Below, piece after piece: positions 9,401-21,400 of a DNA stretch of 64,000 bases. A program made the translations under genes and the position numbers. The stretch is from Corallium rubrum. Its lineage: Eukaryota > Cnidaria > Anthozoa > Scleralcyonacea > Coralliidae. A model generated the notes under the pieces. It saw only the letters and a list, made by a program, of their open reading frames with translations. It searched no databases and was not told the DNA's origin. The stretch covers positions 3,167,547 through 3,231,546 of the forward strand of contig OZ036005.1 of the NCBI GenBank assembly GCA_964035015.1. Reading direction: 5' to 3'. The first letter of the stretch is position 1. The number at the start of each line of letters is the position of its first letter.

Positions 9401-12400
9401 GGTAAGAGTGTGTTGCATCTGATAAGAGTGTGTTGAATCTGATAAGAGTGTGTTGAATCTGATAAGAGGGTGTTGAATCTGATGAGTGTGTTGCATCTGA
9501 TAAGAGTGTGTTGCATCTGATAAGAGTGTGTTGCACCTGATAAGAGTGTGTTGCATCTGATAAGAGTGTGTTGCATCTGATAAGAGTGTGTTGCATCTGA
9601 TAAGAGTGTGTTGAATCTGATAAGAGTGTGTTGAATCTGATAAGAGTGTGTTGCATCTGATAAGAGTGTGTTGCATCTGATAAGAGTGTGTTGCACCTGA
9701 TAAGAGTGTGTTGCACCTGATAAGAGTGTGTTGCATCTGATTAGAGTGTGTTGCATCTGATAAGAATGTGTTGCATCTGATAAGAGTGTGTTGCATCTGA
9801 TTAGAGTGTGTTGCATCTGATAAAAGTGTGTTGCATCTGATAAGAGTGTGTTGAATCTGATAAGAGTGTGTTGCATCTGATAAGAGTGTGTTGAATCTGA
9901 TAAGAATGTGTTGAATCTGATAAGAATGTGTTGCATCTGATAAGAGTGTGTTGCATCTGATAAGAGTGTGTTGAATCTGATAAGAATGTGTTGAATCTGA
10001 TAAGAATGTGTTGCATCTGATAAGAGTGTGTTGCATCTGATAAGAGTGTGTTGCATCTGATAAGAATGTGTTGCATCTGATAAGAGTGTGTTGCATCTGA
10101 TTAGAGTGTGTTGCATCTGATAAGAGTGTGTTGAATCTGATAAGAGTGTGTTGCATCTGATAAAAGTGTGTTGAATCTGGTAAGAGTGTGTTGCATCTGA
10201 TAAGAGTGTGTTGCATCTGATTAGAGTGTGTTGCATCTGATAAGAGTGTGTTGCATCTGATAAGAGTGTGTTGAATCTGGTAAGAGTGTGTTGCATCTGA
10301 TAAGAGTGTGTTGCATCTGATAAGAGTGTGTTGCATCTGATAAGAATGTGTTGCATCTGATAAGAGTGTGTTGCATCTGATTAGAGTGTGTTGCATCTGA
10401 TTAGAGTGTGTTGCATCTGATAAGAGTGTGTTGCATCTGATAAGAGTGTGTTGTATCTGATAAGAATGTGTTGCATCTGATAAGAGTGTGTTGCATCTGA
10501 TAAGAATGTGTTGAATCTGATAAGAGTGTGTTGCATCTGATAAGAATGTGTTGCATCTGATAAGAGTGTGTTGCATCTGATAAGAGTGTGTTGCATCTGA
10601 TAAGAGTGTGTTGCATCTGATAAGAGTGTGTTGAATCTGGTAAGAGTGTGTTGCATCTGGTAAGAGTGTGTTGCATCTGATAAGAGTGTGTTGCATCTGA
10701 TAAGAGTGTCTTGCATCTGATAAGAGTGTGTTGAATCTGATAAGAGTGTGTTGAATCTGATAAGAGTGTGTTGCATCTGATAACAGTGTGTTGCATCTGA
10801 TAAGAGTGTGTTGAATCTGGTAAGAGTGTGTTGCATCTGATAAGAGTGTGTTGCATCTGATAAGAGTGTGTTGCATCTGATAAGAATGTGTTGCATCTGA
10901 TAAGAGTGTGTTGCATCTGATTAGAGTGTGTTGCATCTGATTAGAGTGTGTTGCATCTGATAAGAGTGTGTTGCATCTGATAAGAGTGTGTTGTATCTGA
11001 TAAGAATGTGTTGCATCTGATAAGAGTGTGTTGCATCTGATAAGAATGTGTTGAATCTGATAAGAGTGTGTTGCATCTGATAAGAATGTGTTGCATCTGA
11101 TAAGAGTGTGTTGCATCTGATAAGAGTGTGTTGCATCTGATAAGAGTGTGTTGAATCTGATAAGAATGTGTTGAATCTGATAAGAATGTGTTGCATCTGA
11201 TAAGAGTGTGTTGCATCTGATAAGAGTGTGTTGAATCTGATAAGAATGTGTTGAATCTGATAAGAATGTGTTGAATCTGATAAGAGTGTGTTGCATCTGA
11301 TAAGAGTGTGTTGCATCTGATAAGAGTGTGTTGCATCTGATAAGAGTGTGTTGAATCTGGTAAGAGTGTGTTGCATCTGATAAGAATAATAAAGTAGTTT
11401 GACCGAGACTAGTTGATAATTTTGGGATATCCAATAATGATTTGTCACGTAAGGATCTTTCTCGTAATGAACTCCTAAAGATTAGAGTATTTTTAAGTTG
11501 AGAAGGACAATCCACATTATATACAATTTTAAAAACTAATAAAAATCTTAAAAATCTTCTCCGATTAAATAAGAATAAAATGTTTAGTTCGTTACGCATA
11601 TCTTGGGAACATGTGCCATGGTCCTTGTGTAGTATTATTCTCATAGCACGATATTGAAGTTTTTCAACTCGTTTAGATAACGTCGACCCACAATCATGCC
11701 AAACAATACAGCAGTAATCAAGAATTGGCAGAATAGTTTTTTATAAATTCTTAGTGTAATATGCTTGGGCAGAAACGCGGAGACTCGATTGAGAAATTGA
11801 AGTTTTGGGTATATCCTTTGACACAAAGTAGATACTTGGTCATTCCAGGAAAGAAAGTTGTTGATACGCAGACCAAGATAATTAAACGTTGTAACTTCCT
11901 CGATACTTTTATTATTCAAGAATAGCTGCAAACCAGAGACTTTCTTTAGGGCTGGGCGGCTAGCTATAGTCATAGCTTTGGTCTTTTTGGTATTAGCAAT
12001 CATCTTATTCTGATTGAGCCACCTGTCAATTTGCACCAACTGATTATTAACCGTATCCTGAGCTATAGTAAAACTTGAATTAGAACAGTGAATTTCTGTG
12101 TCATCAGCATATAACGTGGATAAGGACTCGTCCAATGTATCCACAATGGAATTAAAATATAAACAGAATAACGACGGCCCCAGAACAGAACCCTGTGGAA
12201 CACCGCGAGTCAACAGTTGTAAATCAGAATAAACCCCGTTGCAAAGTACATATTGGTGTCTTTGCTTTAAATATGAGGCAAACCAATTGATCTCAGAGAC
12301 TCCACAACCAAGATTTCGTAATTTGTTTAACAATATGTCATGGTCAATGATGTCGAATGCCTTTTGCATGTCAATGAAAACAGCAATGGTGTATTTGTGA

Positions 12401-15400
12401 TTATCAACAGCAAATTTCCAGTTATCGACAACTTGTAAAAGAGCAATAGTTGTTGAACAATTTTTGGAATAAGCGTATTGGCTTTGTTGTTTTAGATGTG
12501 GGTGATTGTTTTCATGCTCTTTTAATTGTTGGTTTACAGAGGTTTCACAAATCTTCGAAAGGCAAGCCAGGATCGCGTCCCTCTCCTCAGTTCCCTAGCC
12601 TCCCTCGCCCACTAGAGGGACTAGAGAGTTGCCTCCGGAGGAGGCTAGCCAGGACGGATATAGGTCGAAAATTGTCGCGGTCGGATGCTGGGTTTCCCTT
12701 GAATAGTGGGCTGGCCCTGGCAATTTTCCATTTATCAGGAAAAATACCAGAAAATAAGGAACTATTTACAAGGGAAGTAACACTGTCGGCTATACCATTA
12801 CTAACAATCTTTACAACTTTTGCCGGGATGTTGTCGTGACCCGTAGCTGTGCACGTCTTAAGCGATTTAAGACGTTTTGAGATGTCGGCAACTGTTACAG
12901 GTTCAAATTGAAAGCAAGAATCACGTAAATCATCAGTCAAATCAGGACAGTTGTTAGAGGTGCTCGGTGTAAAGTTCTGGGTAGAGATTAAATTTTCGCC
13001 GATTGATGTAAAATAGCTATTCAAGCTATTTGCAATTCCCCTGGCATCAGTTATGTCGTTTTCACCAACAGTTATTTTTTTCAATATCAGCGGACTTTTT
13101 GTTAGATGGAAGAACATGTCGCATTAATCTCCAAAAAGCTTTGGGATTTCCAACATGATTATCAAGTTCATGGCTGAAATAAACCGTCTTAGCTTGTCGA
13201 AGTAGATTGGTAACCTTATTTCGCAACCATTTATAATATTGGTAATCTGAAGCCAATTTAGATTTTAAGGATTTTGTGCGTGCCAGATTTCTTTGCCGCA
13301 TTAAACCCAAAAAAAAAATGGAAAAAGAGTAACAAGATGCTTGGCCTCTTGAAACGAACCTGCTTCTATCTGCCGGATACTCGTGTTAGGAGGACATTAT
13401 ACCTCTCATTTGTCAAAAGCCAACTTTCATATGGTTCCGAGATCTGGTCAGCTCAAAGTAACACCTGGATGAAGACGGTGGAAGGTGTTCAAAGGAGAGC
13501 TACGTTATGGATTCTGAAGAAGAAACGAGGAGAACTGACGTACTCTGAACGTCTAAAAGTCTTAAACCTTTTGCCACTAGCCTACGACCGTGAAATCCGT
13601 GACTTGATCTTTTACTACAAATGTAAATATAAACTTATAGATCTAAACGTCGACTATTTTAATCCTGTACATAATTGTAACACCCGATCTGGCTCGTCCT
13701 CACTTCTTAAAACCCCACATTGTAAAACTAGTACCTTTCAAGGATCTTGCTTTAATAGAATAGTTAAACCCTGGAACTATTTACTTAAGCATGCACCATC
13801 TGATATATTTTCTTCTTTAACTAGGTTTAAGTCGTATCTACGCCAAACTTATACTGAACTCACGAACACTACCTTTGACCCAGATTCGCCTTGTTCCTAT
13901 TCCATATGCAGGAATTGTTCCTGTCATGTCTAGTCCAACTTAATCTTCGATAGATCTATGTATATATCATTACTTTTTATTTTATTTTAATTTTACGGTG
14001 AGCACCTCGCATGGGAGTTTTCTCGTTCGTGCTCGCCGAATTTGGACTTGTAATTTTATACTTTTTTTTTCTCTCTCTCTTGGTCCAAATAAAGTTGAAA
14101 GAACCTAAGATATTCTTATCTATCCAAGGATGCGATTTCTTTCTAATGCGTTTCCGTTTTATTGGAAAATATTTATTCATTACGGGTACGAATAATTTTT
14201 TCCAGGCAAACAACTTATCATTAGGATCATCGAAAACAGACATTACGCTCCATGGGATTAGCTCCACTGATTTTACGAAATCATCATAATTTGAATCTCT
14301 TTTAAACTGTCTTGTGGTAATCCCCGAGCCCGGGCGTAGGGCCGAAGGCCCGGAGCCCGGGTGAGGGTGCTAATCTCGACACGCGTGGAGTACACGCGAA
14401 ATTACAGCAAATGGGAAAGAAATTCTGCGAGATGTTTATATATATATATATATATATATATGTCAACAAATCCGCAACTTTCGCAGTTCCGAATTCGAAT
14501 AGCAGGGTTACTGGTAGACCGAAAACGACACTGTGTCCTGAAACTGGCCGAAACCTGTAAAGAAATCTGCTCTGGTGTATTCTACTTAACTCAAGGGAGA
14601 ACGATGAAGAAATCAGTTTGAAAACAAACGGCTTTTTAGATCTTGAAGAGAACTGAATGATGCCTGGTCACGGAGAAACCGAAAGAAACCGAACGAGAAA
14701 AACAATCTGAATTCTGAAAAGAGTATAGACTGAATTGGCAGTGTTTGTGGTGACAAAAGCAGAAGAAAGTTTAACGGTAGGAGATTCATATTTAACAGTT
14801 TAGCTGAGTCTTGAAAAAGAAAATCACGCAATATAAATAATATTCTTGTCTACAGTTGTCTTTGGACGCTAGGACGTGGCATTGTGTCTTTTCTTGGCCA
14901 CTATTATCTATTTTGAATGAAAATTTGTTATTTGGTTCATCTCGTTGTTATAGGACTATATATAGTCTTATTCTTAGGACTAATGACTATAGTCTTAGGA
15001 CTATAATCTTAGTCTTAGGACTATAATCTTAGTATTAGGACTATAGCCTTAGGACTATAATCTTAGTCTTAGGACTATAGTCTTAGGACTACAATCTTAG
15101 TCTTAGGACTATATATAGTCTTAGGACTATAATCTTAGTCTTAGGACTATAGTCTTAGGACTATAATCTTAGTCTTAGGACTATATATAGTCTTAGGACT
15201 ATAATCTTAGTCTTAGGACTATATATAGTCTTAGTCTTAGGACTATAGCCTTAGGACTATAGTCTTATAAATTTAGTCAGGACTATATATAGTCTTATAA
15301 ATTTAGTCTTAGGACTATAGTCTTAGACTTAGGACTATAGTCTTAGTTTAGGGCTATAGTTTCTTTTTTAATATTGACTTTGTATGCTCTTTCGGTGTGT

Positions 15401-18400
15401 CAATACTTAATACTACAGTACATGCATGACTACAGCCAGGTGAACTTTGCCAATGAATTTTCTTTGATGTTATACTGGTTTGTTTCTCTCTTTCTATTCA
15501 AAATTTTTCAGGCTGTTAATTTTATTATTACATAGACTAAATATAAAAACTATAATAGACTTAAATAAAAAACAAAACAACCAAAACCAGAAAGTGTGTG
15601 TGGTGGTGGGGGTGGTTTACAAAAATGTATATATTAAAAGTGGGCGAGGGGTTGTTGCGATCATGTATTTCTAGTTATTTTATGATTGTGTTTACCACTT
15701 GATTTAAAGAGTATATCATAAATAGGGTAATGGTCGCTAATAGCAGACACAATCACACCAGTATCCGAAAACAAGTTGGTAGAGGAGGTGATTAATAAGT
15801 CAATCAAAGTACAGGAGCCGTAGGTGACTCAAGTAGGATGGTTGATTAATTGCTTTAGTTGATTGTATTGGCAAAACTCCATTAACTTTATTGTTTGAGG
15901 AAGGGCTGGAGATAGATAGTCGCTGTTTAAGTCACCAATTATTATAATTTCTTTGTTTTCTCTTGAGGATTCACAGGTAAGGTCATCGAGGCATTCGAAA
16001 AAGGTGGAAGCCGTAGAATTCGGAGGCCGATAGACACAAACAAAAATACAGGGCGTTTTGCAGACCTTGAACTCAATACAAATAGATTCCATTTCTGCAA
16101 CCTCCAAATCCGTTCTCCGTGTGTATCGAATTCCATTTCGAACAAAAATTCCAACACCACCACCATGTCTATTTCTATCGAGACGTTCGAACTGATATCC
16201 AGTTAAATTGACCTCGATGTCGTCGACGGTATTGTCTATATTTCCTAGTTTATTCAAGGTAATCGCTTCGCCTGGAGAGTTAGGTAAATTGTCCTCAGAC
16301 TGTAATAGTTCACAAGGTGTACTGAGTGAATTTGGCGAGTCAATCGATGAAACTTCGAAGGAGGAGTCAGAAAAATTCGATAAAGCACAGCCACACGACC
16401 AGTCAAAGTCAGGGTTTGGCAAATAGAAAGACTCGAACATGGTGGGAGTTATACCAGCGCAGAATGAAACCATTTGGAGCAATAACAACATAAGATCCCA
16501 TTTTGGTTCTTACGAACGGGTTTATCACACTCGCCACACGGATATTTCCATTTCTTGGTCTTGTTGCTTTTGGACGTCGACACTACAGGGCCGGGATTCG
16601 ATTCGATATCCCCGCAGCAGGAAATTCGGGAGAGTTGATAGGAAGGTAGTGAATTATTATAATACTTGATTCTTGAGAAAAGGTAATGCTTCCGTCTAGC
16701 AAGTTTGAAAGGCAGATCTGGCAGAAAGGCATCTGATAAGAGTGTGTTGCATCTGATAAGAGTGTGTTTACCAGATGCAACACACTCTTATCAGTCGATC
16801 TTTCCAGTAGAACTTAGGCAGAGTGTGTTGCATCTGATAAGAGTGTGTTGCATCTGACAAGACTGTGTTGCATCTGATAAGGGTGTGTTGCATCTGATAA
16901 GAGTGTGTTGCATCTGACACGATCTTGGCAAGCAGCTTGTCATATGAACGGCCAATCTCACCCCCATAGTCTGCGCTCCCCCAGACCTATGGGTTCCCAT
17001 ACAAGGTCCACATAATAGTTTGGGTTTGTTATTGACAGGTCCACTGGGAGGGGGTGGGGGGTGGGGGATAGGGGGCAAGTTGCCCCGGGGCCCCAAATTC
17101 AGAAGGGCCCCATGAGTTTTTGACGTAAGAAAACCTGAGCCCAGAAAGCGTAAAGATCCAGTAACAAACACTAACTTCATTTTTAGCCAACCCAGGGGAC
17201 CAATTGAGTCTGAGAACACATAAACACGACCCTTCGACGTGTGACGTCATCAGGGCCCCCAAATCGACCCATGTGACGTCATCAGGGGCCTCAAATCGAT
17301 AATTTGCCCCAGGCCGCACAATTTCTCTCGGTGGCCCTGGTTTCTGATAGGGTTCAAACACTTTCCCTAAAACTAACCCTAATCCTGACCCCAAACGTGC
17401 CTAAACCTACCACAGACTACTACACATTCCTCAAAGGAGAAGGCGAACTGAGAAATCTGGAATTAAATGAGAGCTTTCTCACCGATTTATTGGACTGAGA
17501 ACCGAGGCTTTTAGACAAATAAAGGGTAAATAACTTACGTAGTTACCGAGGTTGAGGTAACTAACCGACTTATAGTTCACGATCACCAAGGTTGCCTAAG
17601 AAAAATGAGATACTGAGTTCGTTATCACAGAGTTCGTCTAAAAAACACTTCAGTCGCGATGATAAATCCTTTATCACATTCGTGACCATTGATCTTGCCA
17701 ACCACGCATAAATCAAGTTAATTGCCCTGGGCTGATATAAATTCGCCCGGGGAATTAGCCCGGGGCATTAACTTGATTTATGTGTGGTTGGGAGTAATTA
17801 TTATAAATAAATAATCGTTGATACATCAAAGAAAACCGAGGTGATCATGAACTATAAATTTGGATAAAAGCCGAGGTTCGAGGTAATTAACTGACTTATT
17901 TAATAGTCGATAATAGTAAAAAACATATCAATTACTATATATTGGCCTGTTGACCAGGGCAATATCTAGATACAAGATATTAAATAAACGAGATTAATGA
18001 ACGGCATAAAAAATTTTACTAGGGAAATAACTGCGAGGTTCTTGTATACAGCCGGTGGTTATGAGGAGAATGTGAGCAGGGTCTAAGACAATATATGTTT
18101 CACAAGCCTACCTTCTCATCATTCCAGTTAGAATTCTCGAGCTTTTTCCCAGGTTTTGGTCTGTGTTTCTCAACTACAAAACAAAAAGAAATAACATGAT
18201 TTTAAAACCTCTTTTCTTTACATATTGAAAGCGTGGAAGACAACGCGCGCCGTATTAAAGTCAGGCGTGCAATGACAACCACATGTTAAGATCAGAAGAC
18301 GTTCCACTAGCGTTGACTCAGTTGTAACACTTTCCGCTACGCTATAAAACGTTCCGTTACGTTGCAAGACGGTCCACTATGTTACAAAGCGTTCCGCGAC

Positions 18401-21400
18401 GTTGTAAGATCTTACCCTATGTTGTAAGACGTTCCATTACGTTATTAAACGTTACGCGATATTGTAAGATATTATAGTATACTGTAAGACGTTCCGCTAC
18501 GCTATAAAATACCCCGCTGCGTTTTAAGACGTTCCGCTACGCTATAAAATGCTCCTCTACGCTATAAAATGCTCCTCTACGTTGCAAAATGTTACGCTAT
18601 ACTGCACGTTGTTAGATCGAGATTACGCTACGTTTTAAGACGTTACATGCTTCACTCAGAGAAGGAATGTTTTAGAACATTTTCTCATAACTCATTAACT
18701 AGCAGAAAAGTACCACGGGATGTCTTACTGTCACAACACGAGGGCCACGAAGCGCGTGGCAATGACTCAAGGTGCGTGACTTGGCGTGATCGCCAGACAT
18801 ATTAGAGACCTTAAGATACCCCTGGCTCGGTATACGGGTGCGGGTAATCTACCCGTACCCGTAGTCGTATGTACGGGTAGACCATGATCTACCACGGGGA
18901 AACGGGTAGATATTACGAGTAAACAAAAATGGTGGTACCCGTACCCGTAAACCGAACCCGGGGTATCTTAAGGTCTCTATTAGCTACGGTATCGTACGGA
19001 AAAGGATTCTTATTGGTTAACTACGCAACATACCCGTTCTCTTGTTCTGGTCATAACTTCACGATCTCTTTGTAAGTTATCCATAATAGCTGAACCCATT
19101 TCCTCTATAATAAGATAAATTAACACAAGAAGTAATGTCATGATGGAAAACGTCGGTGGTACATAGACGTTCGTCAAGCTAAAGGTCTTCGTTAAGGTTT
19201 TCAGGAACATTTATGTAAAGCGTTCTCAATTCATCAGAATTTATGCCACAAAAATAAAATAGATATCGTTAGAAAGCTATGAATTTGTAGAATACAAAGG
19301 CGTCTTTGGTTTCGCGATAAACACAAACCGTTAATAATTGTGAATTTTTTAATTAAAACCAGAGGGCTTCACTCGGGGCGACTTAAGAACACAGCATTTC
19401 ATTTTGTTCAAAAAATTTTTTTCGCAGTTCGATTCCGAGATAAATGTCCAGCAAAACGGTCAGCGTTTTTTTATTTATTGCCTGGTTTCGAATTTATGAC
19501 TTATTTTGTCCGAATGTTGGTCGAAAAACAGCATTTTTAACTTTGGTCGTCAATAAAATCGGCAAAATTCGACATATCAAAAAACGCTGACACCGTTTTG
19601 CTGGAAATTTAGCTCGGAATCAAAGTACAAAAAAAGATTTTGAACAAAATAAAACGCTTTTTACTCGAGTCGCCCTGAGTGAAGCCCTCTGGTTTTAAGT
19701 AAAAAATTCACAATTATTAACGGTTTGTGTTTATCGCGCAACCAAAGACACCATTGCATTCTACACATTCATAGCTTTCTAACGATATCTATTTTATTTT
19801 TGTGGCATCAATTCTGACGAATTGAGAGCGCTTTACATAAATGAACATGAGACAAGACATTAAATTCTCAAAAAATGTTTCTGAGGCCCTGCAGAGAGAG
19901 AGATCAAACCAGCAATTTTGTAATAACCAGTCATTACAAATGAGGTTGGAAGAACTGTTATAAATTCCAAGTACCTGTTTCAATACACATTCTGTATCCT
20001 TCATCTAGTCTATTTGAGGTTCGATCTAACCTTTCAGTATTGTCCAGTAATCTGGTTCTCTAAATAGAAAATATATTTAGCCAATAGTAATGCATTGGAA
20101 TGTAGAAACCACTGACTGACTGGCAAATGTAGGAGAGTAGCCTTATTCGCAAACGCAGTGGTTGAAATTAACTTTTTCAGATGGGGGGGGGGGGGGCAGG
20201 GCAAAGACTCACTGAAATATCCGATAAATCTCATACATGGAAATATCCGACAAATGCACGAAAAGCGTTGGATTTTGGCTGTTTTATTTTCCTTTTTCGT
20301 TGAGTATTTCCGACAAATTGACTATTTTGACATGGAGTGTGTGGCTGCCACCACAATTGCCCATACCGAAAAAGATGGCGACTTGTACATTTAACCAATT
20401 TAACCACAATCCTTTGCGCATACTGATAGTAAATATTGTTTCTTGTACAATTATTGGAAGATAGGTCTTTAAAAAGATCAACTTTGGTAAGAATGAAGTT
20501 CTTGCTTACTTAATCCATGTTAACATGATAAACATTGTTTAGTTGTCATTTGAGCTGTTTTGAGGTCGCAAAGCATTGTGGCTAAATGTACCGCCGCCAT
20601 CTTTTTCGGTACAGTCAATTTCCGCCACTGTGCAAACGAATTCCACCCGCAAGCTAAGAAAAGTGTACCCCAACATGGGGAAAAGGTCTGTTTGCCTCTC
20701 ACAAGTGCTCTCAAAACGCAGGAAATCCTATTTCTGAAACTATCGAATTAAAAAAATAGGCGTGCCCCCCCCCCCCCCCGATGGTTTCATCCCCCCAATC
20801 TAAAATCTTAGATCCACCACTGATAGAAACCTAGACATCATAGCAGCCTAAATAACATATTTTAATAAACATTTGGGAAGATAGTCGAGAGGAATGGCTG
20901 TTGGTTGGCGCAGTGGTTAGCGTAGACTTGCTCCAAGTCCGCCTCTTAGCGCTAGTTTTTGCGGGCGGGTGGCAAGGCGGGCCAGTGGAAAGGCGGGCGA
21001 GCGGAAAGGCGGGAGAGCGGAAAGGCGGGAGAGCGGAAAGGCGGGAGAGCGGAAAGGCGGGAGAGCGGAAAGGCGGGAGGAAAGAGGCGGACTTGTCTCG
21101 CTTGCAGGTTTTTTAATCTAATTAAATATTCTGGCGGGAAATCGCTGAATTTCGGAGAATCCCTGTTTTGACGTGTTTCGGGTTGTCGTACATGCAATGG
21201 AAAGTGGTTCTACCCCAACTAAAACGTTTTCAAGAGTCTGTTTAATTCCAAAGATAGCACTTGCAGTAATTTAGCCTGAATATAATTACTTCCCGAATTA
21301 CGCCACCGGTCGAAAAATTCCCCGGTAATTTTGGCGCGCTGCAGGTGGGAAAAGTCCGTTTCAACGAGGAACCGAAAGGTCAAAAATGTCGGAAGGTCGA

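Larger units (their letters stand above)
14313..15670. mobile_element. 1.36-kb insertion between LINE-A domains
   Basis: LINE-A protein stops at NHKIT (15670) and resumes at TRQFKRDSN (about 14312). The insert starts with an inverted CCGAGCCCGGGC/GCCCGGAGCCCGGG pair and contains a (TA)n tract and a palindromic minisatellite. No protein was recognised and no clear duplication seen. Confidence 0.55.
11385..16733 (-). mobile_element. LINE-A: CR1/L2-like non-LTR retrotransposon, broken
   Basis: In minus-strand order it holds a 2A motif and PHD-type finger (16449-16733), an APE-type endonuclease (15690-16491), a linker (13977-14312), and reverse transcriptase (about 11390-13310). It is interrupted by an insertion at 14313-15670, LINE-B at 13309-14104, and a 74-bp insertion at 12573-12646. 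It carries frameshifts and a stop, so it is dead. Both ends abut 20-bp satellite units. The clade (CR1/L2/Rex1 group) is inferred from motif style. Confidence 0.85.

Noticed and set aside
6520..11384. CRISPR-like array
   Set aside because: Units are contiguous 20-mers without unique spacers, in an animal intron.
9164..11644. 826-codon minus-strand ORF and similar ORFs of 130-411 codons
   Set aside because: Only the first ~90 codons are LINE tail. The rest is the 20-bp satellite, which has no stop on this strand in any frame.
12450..12839. Plus-strand 129-codon ORF
   Set aside because: Antisense to the LINE-A RT and spans the 74-bp insertion.
17345..17410. Telomere-like CCTAACCCTAA pieces (also near 29805 and 49020)
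   Set aside because: Only one to three imperfect units; no telomeric array.
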